64,000 nt of DNA from Clarkia xantiana subsp. parviflora (lineage: Eukaryota > Streptophyta > Magnoliopsida > Myrtales > Onagraceae). The notes below the pieces were generated by a model. The model saw nothing but the letters and a program-made list of their open reading frames with translations. It made no database searches and was not told the origin of the DNA. The translations under genes were made by a program, and so were the position numbers. Positions 10,626 to 22,104 of the stretch are shown piece after piece. The stretch lies in contig JAPTYO010000008.1 of NCBI GenBank assembly GCA_036873135.1, positions 44,186,441-44,250,440 on the forward strand. Direction: 5' to 3'. Positions within the stretch are counted from its first letter, which is position 1. Every line of letters begins with the position of its first letter.

Positions 10626-13166
10626 TCAAACATGATACTTCTTCAAGTGTTCGCCACTGAAGGAATGCTTCAGCGTCTTGCCATCAAGGTCCTCTAGCTT
10701 GTATGCATTTGGGGCTGGCATCCCTACGATCTTGTAAGGTCCCTCCCATTTCGGCGAAAGCTTGTTGATCCGATCTTGATGAATGAACTCGTTCCTCCGC
10801 CAGACAAGTTCTCCAACGAAGAACTGTCGGGACTTGACACGTCGATTGTAATATCGGGCTGTTGCCAGACGCATCTGAGCCTGGACTTCGTCAGCCTTCC
10901 ACCTCTTCTCCTCGAGCAAGTCCAAGTCTAGACGTCTCATTTCCTCGTTTGTCAGAGGCTCGTAATATTTCGCGCGGTGGGACGCCACCGCTATCTCCAC
11001 GGGAGCGACTGCCTCCGTGCCATAGACCAGGCCAAACGGAGTTTCTCCTGTTGATTGTTTGGGTGTTGTTCTAACAGCCCACAGCACATTTTCAAGCTCA
11101 TCCAGCCAATGGCCCTGCAAGGCGTAGACTCTCTTCTTTAAGCCATCCATCACGATCTTGTTAGCTGATTCTACTTGGCCATTGGTCTGAGCATGGCGGA
11201 CTGAAGCAGTCCGGTGTTCGATGTTCAACTCTTCCAGGTACTCCTTCAACTGAGCCCCATTAAACGGAGGGCCATTGTCGCTGACCAACACTCGAGGAAC
11301 TCCATACCGGGATATGATCTGAGTTTGGAGGAACTTGAGGATCTGCTGTCCTGTTGTCTTGGCCAATGCCTTAGCCTCTATCCATTTCGAAAAGTAATCG
11401 ATGGCCACAAGCAAATACTTGCACTGACCTTTCGCTTGGGGAAGAGGTCCCACCAAGTCAATCCCCCATTGCGCGAAGGGCCAAGCACTCCTGATGGGCA
11501 TCAAGTCCGCGGCGGGAGCCACGATATTTGGAGCGTACCTTTGGCATGCGTCGCAGGATCGGACCATTTCTGTCGCTTCCTTGTTCATCGAAGGCCAATA
11601 GTAGCCTAAGTTTAGTGCTTTCCTCACGATGGATCGGGCCCCTTCATGGCAGGCTGCGACTCCCTCGTGTAGCTCTCTCAGGATCCGATTTGTATCCGGC
11701 TCCGCCACGCATTTCAGAAAAGGCTTTACATGCCCCTTCTTGTATAATTGGTTGTCCACTATCGCGTAGTCGTTCGCGATTCGACGCAGCCTGACAGCTG
11801 CCACATCATCATCGGGGAGTGCCCCCGTAGTCAGATAGGTGACCATCGGGGTCATCCAAGTGGGCTTCTCTTCTTCCTCCGATCCTGTCTCAATAGCGCA
11901 GATCTCCGCCGGATCAATGTTTGAGATAATCACTTTCTCCAGGAAGTGCACCTTCCGATTCTCCTCAGGGGTCACTCCTAGAGCGAACTTGCTTAAGGCG
12001 TCTGCCTCCGCGTTTTCTTCCCTTGGGATTGCCTCGATATCAAAGCTTTTGAAGCTTCCCTTCAAAGTCTGCACCTCGTGCAAATACTTCTTCATTGTCG
12101 GGCTCTTGGCTTCATAGTTCCCCTGGACTTGATTTACGACCAAGCTAGCATCACACTTCACCTTTAGATGGTCGACTCCCGTACCCTTGGCAATCTTGAG
12201 GCCCGTGATGAGAGCCTCGTACTCCGCTTCATTGTTGGTGGCTTTAAACGTCAACGCCAAGGCATATCGTAAGGGCTCGCCTCCACCGGGCGGTATCAAT
12301 ATGAATCCTGCCCCCGATCCTTCTACACTTGATGAACCATCAGTGTACATCTCCCAAGTGTTCTCCTCATTTGGCTGTTCTGGCTGCTCTGTTATCGGGG
12401 CTTGTTCTGCAATCGGGACCTCCACGGTTGCCCCCTCTGCGGGACCCGTTACTTCCAGATCGGGTGCCGTAGACTCAGCTATAAAATCCGCCAATGCCTG
12501 GCCCTTAATAGCGGTTCTCGGAGCGAAATGAATACGGAACTCCGTCAGCTCGATGGCCCATTTCACCAGTCTTCCCGACGCCTCCGGTCGGTTCAAAAAG
12601 TGCTTCAGGGGCTGATTAGTCAATACCGTGACTTTATGGGCATGGAAGTAAGGTCGTAGCTTTCGAGCGGCAATAATCAACGCAAAGAGATACTTCTCAA
12701 TAGCGGGATAATTTATTTCAGACTTGACAAACGCCTTGCTTACATAATAGACAGGCACTTGGTTGCCCTTGACAATCTTAATCAAAACAGAACTAACAGC
12801 CACATCAGAAACAGCCAAATAGAGATAAAGCGGCTCGCCTGGAACCGGTTTCGCCAACGGCGGAAGGGTACGGAGGTGCTGCTTGAGTGCCTGGAACGCC
12901 TCCTCGCATTTGTCGGACCATTCGAATTTCTTGTGGGCCCTCAGCACATCAAAAAATGGCATGGCTCGGTCACTCGCCTTGGATAGGAATCGATTCATCG
13001 CGGCCAACCGGCCATTCAGCACCTGAACCTCCCGATGAGTCTTCGGGGACTGCATTAACTCGATTGCTCGCAGCTTCTCCGGATTCACCTCGATTCCTCT
13101 CTGGCTCACCATGAACCCTAGGAACTTGCCCGAGTTTACTCCAAAAGCACACTTGTCCGGGTTCAA
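10626..13166 (-). pseudogene. Gypsy-1 pol, 3' part: RT end, RNase H, integrase
   Basis: 846 codons open. It starts in the RT thumb (NPDKCAFGVNSGKFLGFMVS), then the linker with the RT-attached RNase H (YYVSKAF, VLTNQPLKHFLNRPEASG), a second RNase H domain (EMYTDGSSSVEGSGAGF, NNEAEYEALI, a domain duplication seen in Tat elements), and integrase. The integrase zinc domain is complete (HEG..CHEGARS.. SCDACQRY), and the catalytic triad is present: WGIDLVGPLP, SDNGPPF, TNGQVESANK. The C-terminus carries the GPYKIVGM module, ends FSGEHLKKYHV, and has no chromodomain. It is out of frame with the upstream part at 13163-13166: relative to gypsy-2 one base is missing after FERMK. Apart from this shift it would be a complete enzyme. 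Confidence 0.92.
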
Positions 13167-16100
13167 CCGAACCTGATGAACTTCATCCGCTCAAACGCCG
13201 CCGCCAAGTTCTGGATATGGTCTCCTGCCTGTCGGGACTTCACCAGCATGTCATCCACATACGCCTCCATGGTTTTCCCCAGCATGTCTCCGAACAACTT
13301 GTTCACCATCCGCTGGTAAGTTGCTCCGGCATTAATCAATCCGAAGGGCATAACGTCGTAGTGGTAGACGTCACTGTCGGCATAGAAAGCCGTATGGGGG
13401 GCATCTTCCTTCGCCATTTTGATCTGGTTGTATCCGGAATAGGCATCCATGAAGCTCAGCAGTTCATGTCCTGCTGTGGCATCCACCAACTGGTCAATCC
13501 TCGGATGCGGGTAGCAGTCCTTCGGGCAGGCCTTGTTCAAGTCGCGGAAATCGACACACATCCGCCACTTCCCGTTACTCTTTCGCACCAGGACTGGGTT
13601 AGCAACCCAAGTCTGGAATCGGAGCTCCTTGATAAATCCAGCGTCGAGCAGTCTGCCCACCTCTTGCTGGATCGCGATCCTCTTGTCCGCGCCCATCGGA
13701 CGCCTTCTCTGCGTGATAGGCTTGATTGCGGGATCTATCTTCAGCTCGTGCACTATCACGTCGGGGCTGATTCCTGGCATATCACTCGGAGACCAGGCAA
13801 ACAGCTCCTTAAACTCCTTCAGGAGCTCGATCAACTCTCGGGCTCTTTCCTCCGACAAAGCAGACCCGATCTTCACCTTCCTCTGAGGCCCATCAATCTC
13901 GACCTCCTTCAGATCCTCCATGGGGGCGGGACGCCCATACTCCTCTCGAGGATCGGCATCAGTCTGAAGGACAGTCATGGCTTCCCTCCTCCTCCTTCGG
14001 GTAGCGTTAACATAGCATTTTCGCGATGCCACTTGGTCACCCTTGACCTCTCCGACTCCGTTGTCAGTCGGGAACTTCATCTTCTGGTGGACCGTCGAGG
14101 CGACTGCCATGAGAGGGTTGATAATGGTCCTCCCGATAATAGCGTTGTATGCCCCCGCAGACTCCACTACGACGAAACCTACGTTTCGCTTCTCCATCTT
14201 CCAGCCACTACCAAACTCCACCGGTAAGGTAATCATTCCCAACGGGTAAGAAGTGGAACCAGAGAATCCCACCATCGGGAAGTCCACCTGTGTCAGGTCC
14301 TTTTTCGTCTTTCCCATGGCTTCCAGAGCGTCCATGAAAAGGATGTCGGAGGAACTCCCTCCGTCTATCAGGATCCGCTTCATCTCGAATCCATCTACGT
14401 CCAGGGTAACGACCAAGGCGTCGTCGTGAGGGCTCTCCACGCCTACCAGGTCTTCTGCCGAGAAAGAAATCACCATTTCCTCCTTCAGGGTCCACGACCG
14501 GGACCTTTTGCCTAGCACCACAGCAGCAGATATGCGGGAAGCGTAGTTCTCCCGGGAAACAGAGGTATCACCTCCCGCCGCCATTCCTCCGTGGATGACG
14601 TTGATAGTTCCCCGCCTCTCCTTACGGGCTCCTGAACCTGAAGGTTCCGACTCCACCTTCTTCTTCTTCGGGGATCGGTCACGGGACTTGGAACGGGATC
14701 GCGACCGACTTTTGGAACGGGATCGGCACCTTCCCCTTCCGACGAACTCCTTAAGCTTCCCCTTCTTGATCAGCTTCTCTATCTCCTTCTTTAGCTCCCG
14801 ACAGTTTTCAGTGTCGTGACCATTGGCTCGATGGTAGCGACAGTAACGGTCAGGGCGGCCTCCTAGGAATTCGCCTTCTTTTCTCGGAGGGTATCGGGCG
14901 AGACCCTGCCGGTCCAACACAGCTAATACAGAAGTCATCGAGCCATTGATGGGAACGGCCCGACCCTCTCGATTGTCCTTCCTCGGGGGACGCTTGTCCT
15001 CTCTTTTCTCGGGGCGACCACGGTTTCTACTTCCGTCCGATTTGTCGCTCCTCTTGAGATCATCTGACAACTTAGACGACGGCTTTCCTCTTCCCGACTT
15101 CGGAGGATCAAGCTCTCCGGCAGCAATCTTCGACTCTTGGACGTCGATCTGCTGTTTTACCCTCGCTTGCAGGGCCTCCATACTCCACACAGCCTTCGCG
15201 GCTACGCTATGCATCAGGTCGGAACCGTACGGAGCGCTCAAGTTCCGCAGGAAAGTACGGATGGTTTCACCCTCCGATATTTCTTCATCGATCTCCGCGG
15301 CACTCGCAGTGAACCGTTGGTAGTAGTATGCCAACGATTCGTCGGGTCTCTGCACCACCTGGATCAAGGACCTCACACTCTTCAGGAGGCGCCTACGGCC
15401 CTGATATTGCTTGATAAACCGATCGTGCATGTCCGCCCAGCACGTAATGCATCCTGGCGGGAGGCTGAAAAACCAGGTCATGGCCCTTTCTCCCAGGGTG
15501 ATCGGGAACAGCGAGCATATGAGATCGTCGTTTGAAGTCCTACCCATGCAGGCCTGGACATGTCTCTGAACATGGCGAACTGGGTCCCCCTCACCATCGT
15601 ACTCCTTGATGGTCGAAATACCTAGCCCGGGCGGGGCAACGGTATCTATCAGCCGTGGAACGAAAGGATGGCTGGACCGATCCCTTAGCTCCGATGTCAT
15701 CTTCTTTTGATCGCCCATGCAGATACTGACGATTTTCACCACCTGATCGGGGGTGATGGGGCCATTCAGGGGGATGGTCCTATTTTGCAATGGTCCTGGG
15801 CCGTCGACTACGAACTTCTCCAGGTGCGCTGGTTCTTTACCCTTGCTCCTGGGCGGAACCTCCTGAACCTCTTGTTCTTCTGGGACCACCCTCGGAGGGG
15901 GTGGAGGTAGCTCTTCTCGCGGAGGCAACTTCTCTGTCCTCCTGGCAGCTTCTCTCTTGTCCAACAAGGCCTCCATGGCAGCCAAGAACATGGGCATAGC
16001 ATCTGCTACTGCCTTGGCTAACTCCGAGTTCGAAGACGACCCTTCTTCCCTTCCCGGGACTCTTTCTCCTCTATGGCCCACCGGGATCGGGGGAGCCTCG

Positions 16101-16303
16101 TCCTCCTCCCTTCGCGGGATATCCTGCCTGTTCATCTCCGTGTCTCGGACTGAGACCTCATAACCATCACCATGCCCCCCTGTCTGGGAAAGAGCGGGGT
16201 TCTCACCTTGTTCAGCAACACGTTCCGGTAACTGAGAATTCACAGTCCCTGCGGGACGAGAACTGCCAGCCTGAACTTGCTTCTTCTTGCCACCACCGGC
16301 CAT
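13163..16303 (-). pseudogene. Gypsy-1 gag-protease-RT (5' part of gag-pol)
   Basis: I start at the ATG at 16301-16303 (MAGGGKKKQVQAG), because gypsy-2 begins its homologous protein at the same place (MAGKQKKKQ). The open frame extends back to the LTR without another ATG. In order: charged N-terminus; gag domain (GDPVRHVQRHVQACMG, LGERAMTWFFSLPPG, FIKQYQGRRRLLKSV); zinc knuckle CRYHRANGHDTENC; an Arg/Ser dipeptide tract (about 14660-14740); aspartic protease with ILIDGGSSSDILF; RT fingers and palm with RMCVDFRDLNKACP, DAYSGYNQIKM and intact AYVDDMLVKS. The frame ends just after FERMK by a one-base deletion. Gag packages the RNA, protease cuts the polyprotein, RT copies it. Confidence 0.92.
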
Positions 16304-16357
16304 TGATCTGGTAGAAACTATCTTGACTTTTCGTAAGATTCCAACAGACGGCGCCAA
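16304..16357 (-). promoter_or_regulatory. Gypsy-1 primer-binding site and short leader
   Basis: Directly inside the 5' LTR the element strand reads TTGGCGCCGTCTGTTGGA. Gypsy-2 has CTGGCGCCGTCTGTGGGA and gypsy-3a CTTGGCGCCGTCCGTGGG in the same position. The constant TGGCGCCGTC is where a host tRNA 3' end would pair to start reverse transcription. I do not assign the tRNA. Confidence 0.8.
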
Positions 16358-17118
16358 TGTTGGATCACGAGCGAAGCTCCGTTACGTCCTTGACGGAAAG
16401 CTTGGACTCCTGGGCTCCGCGTAATCCTGCAAAAAGGGGATGACCTGGGTGGTGACCCAGAATCCCTCTCCGATGCTTAAATGAGTATGTGATCAATGGG
16501 GGTGATAGCAGTAATCTCAGTGCGTATTATTGAGAGTCAGTATTCTGGGGTAACTTCCTCCTTTATATAGGAGGAGGAGTTGCCCAGCAACCTGTGACCA
16601 TGCTTGGCCGTTGTACCCATGATTCCGTGTATCTCGCCACGATTCCGTATATCTCGGTTGGGATTCCATATATCTCGTCCCACGCTCCGCGTATCTTACC
16701 CATACTCCGCGTATCTCGGGCACGCCCTGCGTATCTCGGGGGATTTATCTTTATCTTTAACCGTCTCCCATTACTCTATCTAGTAGGCAGATTTCTCGGT
16801 CTTTATCCTCTGATCGCAAGTCCCGACTCCTGTCGGGGACTCCAAAGTTGTCTCATTCTAGATCACCACCCAGGACCTTCAGTCTCTACGGGACAGGTCC
16901 AGCCTCTGCGGGGCTATATTATCGGGGCCTTTACTAAGGCATATCGGGGCCTACTTAGAGGCTTCTTTTCGGGAGCGCTCAGCTCTTATGTCGGGACCGC
17001 TTAAGTCGGGGCCCTCCACGCTGGGCCTCTGGGCCTTCCAGGCCTTCGCGAGGCCCACTGGACCTACTCGCCGTCCATTGGCTGTTAACGGGGCTAACGA
17101 TTTCATCGGAACCCATCA
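16358..17118 (-). mobile_element. Gypsy-1 5' LTR
   Basis: 761 bp, TG to CA, aligns without gaps to 5582-6342 with about 12 substitutions. The TATA box for the gag-pol transcript lies on the minus strand around 16562-16571. The U3 repeats around 16620-16740 are retained. It adjoins the primer-binding site at 16357 and the GGCTC duplication at 17119. Confidence 0.93.
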
Positions 17119-17123
17119 GGCTC
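17119..17123. repeat. Target-site duplication GGCTC of gypsy-1, right
   Basis: Repeats 5577-5581 exactly and resumes the copia integrase frame. Confidence 0.95.
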
Positions 17124-17850
17124 GTTGAGCTTCTCCAAATGGTTTGCGGGTGGATTTTCCAGCTAGACAATCATGGCAAGTGAGTTTAATCACATTGCTG
17201 GTACCAGGCAAAAGCTCTCTCCGAGCCAATGAATGGACCCTATCGTAACTTATATGTCCCAACCTCGCATGCCATCCGGCTGCGTCAGTCTCTGCTTCCA
17301 TGTAGGATAATGCATACATTCTATTCGAATTGATACATACATTCAAATCCATGATAAAGAGACCATAAGAGGAGTAGGCATGCCCAAAGAAGACATCACC
17401 TTTATTGATACGAACAAAGTTCTTCTCAAATGATAAAATGTAATTATTATTCATAAGAGCGGAAACAGAAACAACATTTCTACAGATTCTAGGAGCAAAA
17501 AAGACATTCTCAAGTAGCATGGTCCTGTTATTGTTCATAGACAATTTGCAGTTCCCTACTCTAATGACTTCAACTTGTGAGTTGTCGCCAATGTATATCC
17601 TCTTAGAATCATTTGGCAATCGTCTAAACTTGGCAAATAGTCCTTTGTCGTTGGCTATGTGGTCCGTCGCACCCGAGTCAAGAATCCATGAAGAATTTGA
17701 GTCAGTTAACATGACAGTTGAGGAAACTAGAGTTTCCATTACACAACAAATCTCGCATACCTTTTCAGGATGCGTTTTGCTGGACCCTGTACCTTCGCCT
17801 ATTCGGCGTGGACTGGAGTTCCCGCGGACTATCTCTGATTTCAATCGGAG
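17119..17850 (-). pseudogene. Copia-A protease and pre-integrase domain
   Basis: The aspartic protease motif is SSWILDSGATDHIAND (about 17690), followed by GDNSQVEVIRVGNC and FFAPRICRNVVSVSALMNN. The pre-integrase zinc-binding segment is WHARLGHISYDRVHSLARREL and CHDCLAGKSTRKPF, giving the H-H-C-C pattern. The frame runs into the gypsy-1 junction and continues at 5581 with the integrase core. Protease cleaves the polyprotein; the zinc domain assists integration. Confidence 0.88.
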
Positions 17851-18485
17851 ACTGCCTGGTTTAGGCTTTGTCAACATTTTACCGTCGACTGCCCAACTGG
17901 TATCGGTATTGATTTCAGCCGAGTTTGTTCCATCTCGATGAACTTCAGTATCGATACAACATCCAACACAGAACCACTGGCGGTCAATAAAGCCTTGGTT
18001 GCTCTCCAAGACTTCGGGAGGAACCCGATGATGGCTTGAATTTTATCCCATTCACCCACCTGACCTTCTTCCTTTAGTGGCTTTAGCATGCCAAGGAAAT
18101 CGTATACCTTTTCAAGTACACTTTTGCTGTAGCTGTTAAAGCTTTCTTCCATAATGGGTATAAATGGGTGCAGGATCGCTGCCATGCCGTTTCAATATTT
18201 CAGGAACAGGGCATCCCAGATGTCCCTTATAACTGGAACATCCTTATATTCATCATGGAATTCCTGAGACATCTCAGCCAGCAAAATCTCTTTTGCTTTC
18301 TCGTCATCCTGCTCCCATTGAAAATGGGCATATGCCAGGTCTTTGGTCAGACCGGCATCTGGGTAATTCATGGACTTCTGAATGTGATCCACAATGCCAT
18401 TATCCTCCAACAGTGCATTGACGCGCTTACTCCATGAGTCGTAGTTAGTCTCAATCAAAAGCTCATCAGCACAAGATGATCCCAT
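17851..18485 (-). pseudogene. Copia-A gag, shortened
   Basis: Starts at 18485 (MGSSCADELLIETNYDSWSK), a typical copia gag opening in which the L-x-NY-x-W segment leads. A frame break near 18186-18192 leads to a second part with SYSKSVLEKVYDFLGMLKPL and FIEMEQTRLKS, the UBN2-like gag fold. The CCHC zinc knuckle expected before protease is absent: the sequence passes from gag directly to a region before the DSGA motif, so I infer an internal deletion near 17860-17950. Confidence 0.75.
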
Positions 18486-19129
18486 CTAGGCTTTAATTCG
18501 TTACTAAACACATTGATTACTATACAAAATCAGGGAATAACATTTTGAGAAAGAATTGCATACATCAGATATCTATTAAGATTGAATCCGACAAATAATG
18601 ATTCCTCAGTCATCTAAACACAACCGACCACCAGTAAAACAATGGAAGATGGTTGTGAAAGAGTTCACATTATTGCCGTTTTCAATCCAATAGATCATTC
18701 TTTTAAAACGGTTTTAATCGCAAATCATCCGAACGAGAATTTTAAAACAAGCATACCTGATCTTGGCTTTCCCAAGGCCCTTTGGATTTTAGAAAATATT
18801 CCGATGAATTTACTCATGCATATATAATTTTACTAACCATGTAAATTATCATACGCAAATAACATTCATCAAACAAATCACACTCATGCTTACGCGTCAT
18901 GCGTCTAATGTTCCGAGGAACTCATGCTTGCATATATAATTCTACTTCCATGTAAATTATCAAATACAACTACATCCTCAACATTCTAGCATACGTGTCA
19001 AGCATGAAAATTCCATAACAATCATACATATTTGGCGACTGGTTTTCGGTTTTAAAATATTTTTAAACATTAGGGGCTGATTAGCAATTCACGCTTATAT
19101 TCAATTACGCAACACTCTAGACATGAATC
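18486..19129 (-). other. Copia-A leader, non-coding
   Basis: AT-rich, no credible coding frame. It contains two copies of a roughly 60-bp segment around TGCATATATAATTTTACTAA (18818) and TGCATATATAATTCTACTTC (18930). I do not see the common plant copia primer-binding sequence TGGTATCAGAGC next to the LTR end at 19130. Confidence 0.5.
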
Positions 19130-20807
19130 TGTTGGATTACGGGGACGTAATACTACGGAATGCTAAACGTGTACTAGCAAGAAATATAATCTACGCAGCG
19201 GAATTAGTACACATACCTTTTAGCTTTCCTGCCCAAGAACGATGTGGAGGGAGTTCTGATCCTCCGGTCGGAACCACGTGCAAGTTCTTCGTAAGAAGAA
19301 GTCCCACGCGATGTAGCTCCACAACAAGACATCTGATCGATTCTTTAACGGTGATGGAACCTTGGACTTGATGTTGATGGTGCTGAAATATTAGACTAGG
19401 TTGACAAGTTTTCTCAATGGAGATCCTTGTTCTTAATTGAGTGTAAACCCTTAGGAGTCACCCCTATATATAGTATTGGGTGGAGTTTCCAAAAGGCAAC
19501 TCCAACCAATGTGGTACTAGGGTTTCGGCGGAACCATGCATAATAAGGGGGGAGGCCTATTTTGGGCTTCCCTTGTCAATTACTAATTAGATTTGGCCTA
19601 ATTAGCCTAGATTGACAATTACCTAAATAACTTAGGTAATTCCCTTAATTAACGGGCTCCTATTACGGCGCCACGTCACCATATGCTAACAACTCCCACT
19701 CGCCGGAATGGGAGAGTGCTCGTTAATCTATACGGTTACGCAATAGTATCAACATCTCAGTCTTCAGTCTTCGTCTCCGTCTCCGAATAGTTCATACGAG
19801 GCTTGCCGTGCGACCGGCGGATACGACGTGCATCGTGCTACTCATCTGTTAGGAGTATTGTAGCGCCCGCAGAACGTTGATTCCCTTTCATGAACCAAAC
19901 CTGTTTGAAATAAAACTATGTACCGCACTGTATCCTTGGTCAACTGTTAATTCTCCAATTGCCCAGTTTTCCACAAAGGAATACTTCTCCAGGGCATCCG
20001 TACAAGTGTTCACAACCTTCAACTAATATCCGGCTGGCGGCCACCTAGTGAACACGAGAGTCGGTGAATTAAAGGTGAACTTGACCATCCCCGTCGCTTA
20101 TACCCTTAGTCTGACTCAACCGGTTTCCAAGACGTGGTCACTTGGCTGTTTTCTTTGGCACTACGCTCGTACGCCGGGAATCGAGCATTGAGCCAGACCT
20201 TAGGTATATGTTCTGAGTCCGTGAGGATACTTTGGATTCCTCTTCATATGACATCCGGGATCAATCACACGCTCAAGGTGAAGAAGTATGCGCCCTTTGA
20301 ATCACAAGGATTCTAGCTAGCACAACCGAGCATGCCCCCGTGGTCGTATATGGCACGCGCAGTATGAAGCACGTGTCGATAGCACACCTGGTAAAGCCAG
20401 GGATGGGATTTGTCAATAATGCTATCGCAGAATCTCTCATCTGGCCTTGAATGTGATATATAGTGATGGACAAAGTCCAACTCGGCGATTTACAAAACGA
20501 AGATTAAGTCATGCTGTTAAGCGTGACAATGTTATCGTTTTGTTTAATCAGGTTTACCCCCCTGATTCTTAGCCAATCTTGTTATGGTAGAGGTCCTTAT
20601 CTCCTTACAAGATGACCGTTCCTGTGTGACGAGGCAAGGTTCACATTCGACATAATTTTGGTGGAAGAATTTTACTTCTTCCTACGACTTAGTTTATAGA
20701 CCGTAAAATCCGATGTTGTTAATCATTATGACGTCGATAAATCATAAACTCAAATTGAAATTCTTTTATTTAATTGAAACATAATTTCAAATGTCAAAAT
20801 GTTATCA
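19130..20807 (-). mobile_element. Copia LTR shared between copia-A leader and copia-B RNase H
   Basis: Begins TGTTGGATTACG and ends AATGTTATCA, 1678 bp. It aligns over its length with 1032-2726. On its right is the 3' end of a copia pol (copia-B), and on its left a copia leader and gag. It therefore acts as 3' LTR for one internal region and 5' LTR for the other, the arrangement produced by unequal recombination between tandem elements. Confidence 0.8.
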
Positions 20808-22104
20808 CTTTTACAAGCCACACAGTTTAAGCCCTACGTAATCCAAGCATTTTTACGTGCTTTTCAAAAATCTCCCTACGTAACGGCTTAGTTAAAGGGT
20901 CTGCGACCATATTGTATGTAGGAAAGTATTCTAAAGCGATTATGTTGTCTTCCAGAACAGATTTAGCATAATTTTATTTCACATCAATGTGCTTTGTCCT
21001 ACTATGGTACTTTGGATTCTTAACTGCCGCAATGGCCGCCTGACTGTCGGAGTACACCTTCACAGGTTTACTCTTCTTGTCGGTGCCAATTAATGTTGTA
21101 AGAAGCCTTTTCAGCCAGACCGCTTCTTGTGCGTTTTTGGAGAGGGCAATGAATTCTGATTCCATAGTGGAAAGCACGACACAAGATTGCTTCTTGTATA
21201 CCCATGATATGACAGCATTAGCAAGAAGGAAAACTCCTTATGTGGTGGACTTACGATCATTCAGATTTCCACTGTGGTCGGCGTCACTATAACCGGTCAA
21301 TTCGAGCTGATTGCCCTCATAGCGTAGAACGTAGTCGGCAGTACCTTTCAGATATCTGATAATTAGTTTTACGGCCTTTAGATGTTGATAACTAGGACCT
21401 GATTGGAATCTTGCTACTAGGCCCACAGCATAACAGATGTCTGGCCGAGAACAGAGCATGGCGTACATTAGACTCCCTACCATGCTCAGATACTCTGCAT
21501 TCTTCATCTGTTCACGCTCCTGCTGGTTTTTTGGGTCATTACGCTTCGATAGCGCGCACCCGAACACAACCGACGTATCCACGGGTTTAGCATCCAGCAT
21601 TCTGAATCTTTTCAACAGTTTGTTGATATATAATTCCTGAGACATACATAATCTCCGGGTGGCACGATCTCGGGCAATTTTGATGCCTAAGATGTACGTA
21701 GCCTCTCCCATGACTTTCATCTCGAATGCTGATGCTAACCAGGACTTTGATTTATTCATGAAACTCATATCGTTCGCAGCAATGAGTATATCATCCACGT
21801 ATAGTGTTATGATGACATACTTAGACCCGGAGGTCTTAGTGTATACGCAGGGATCCTTGTGAAGATTCACGAGTCTGTTTCCAACGATTTCCTCGTGGAA
21901 TCTGCGACACCATTGCCGAGACGATTGTTTAAGACCATATATAAATCTTTGGAGTTTGCAAACTTTGCGTTCTTTATCAAAGTTCACTCCGTGAATTTGG
22001 GTATATCCTTTCGCAATTATTCGAGTTTTGCACCACTCGAAATTTCCACCAGAAGTGAATTCTAAGATTTCACTTTCTAGTTCTGTGGTTAACAGATAAA
22101 TCAA
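20808..22104 (-). pseudogene. Copia-B reverse transcriptase-RNase H, truncated
   Basis: RT begins with CKTRIIAKGYTQIHGVNFD, then jumps to KERKVCKLQRFIYGLKQSSR: about 60 residues, including the AFLHG region present in copia-A, are deleted. The palm YVDDILIAANDM is intact, as are SMVGSLMYAMLCSRPDICYA and YSDADHSGN. RNase H (ESEFIALSKNAQEAVWLKRL, VYSDSQAAIAAVKNPKYHS) stops at KHIDVK by TAA near 20974. Residual homology to the end (LTKPLRREIFEKHV, LGLRR) continues to about 20830 in the same family arrangement as copia-A. Protein identity to copia-A is about 75% by eye. Confidence 0.85.

Larger units (their letters stand above)
5582..17118 (-). mobile_element. Gypsy-1, near-complete Ty3/gypsy Tat-type retrotransposon
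   Basis: An 11.5-kb element with 761-bp LTRs that start TG and end CA, a 5-bp target duplication, primer-binding site, polypurine tract, gag-protease-RT-RNase H-integrase on the minus strand, a tandem-repeat tract, and an antisense gene on the plus strand. Integrase lying after RNase H puts it in Ty3/gypsy. The extra antisense frame between pol and 3' LTR is known from plant Tat elements. The two LTRs differ at about 12 of 761 positions by my count. Pol has one frameshift, and the antisense gene has one stop. It lies inside the copia-A integrase. Confidence 0.95.
1032..19129 (-). mobile_element. Copia-A element, split by gypsy-1
   Basis: Read on the minus strand the order is leader (19129-18486), gag (18485-17871), protease and pre-integrase (17850-17119), integrase core (5581-4998), linker, reverse transcriptase and RNase H (4148-2743), LTR. 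Gypsy-1 separates the two halves exactly between pre-integrase and integrase core. PR-IN-RT-RH is the Ty1/copia domain order. The only LTR on the 5' side (19130-20807) is also the 3' LTR position of a second, partial copia, and it is very different from 1032-2726, so the two may not be an original pair. Multiple stops and shifts mean it is inactive. Confidence 0.75.

Noticed and set aside
13163..13170. Programmed ribosomal frameshift between two pol frames of gypsy-1
   Set aside because: It lies in the middle of RT, gypsy-2 has an extra base there that keeps the frame (FERMRLHQVRLN), and no slippery heptamer or pseudoknot is evident.
13217..14227. 336-codon plus-strand ORF
   Set aside because: Exact shadow of the RT-protease frame on the minus strand; similar long shadows lie opposite 45299-46120 and elsewhere.
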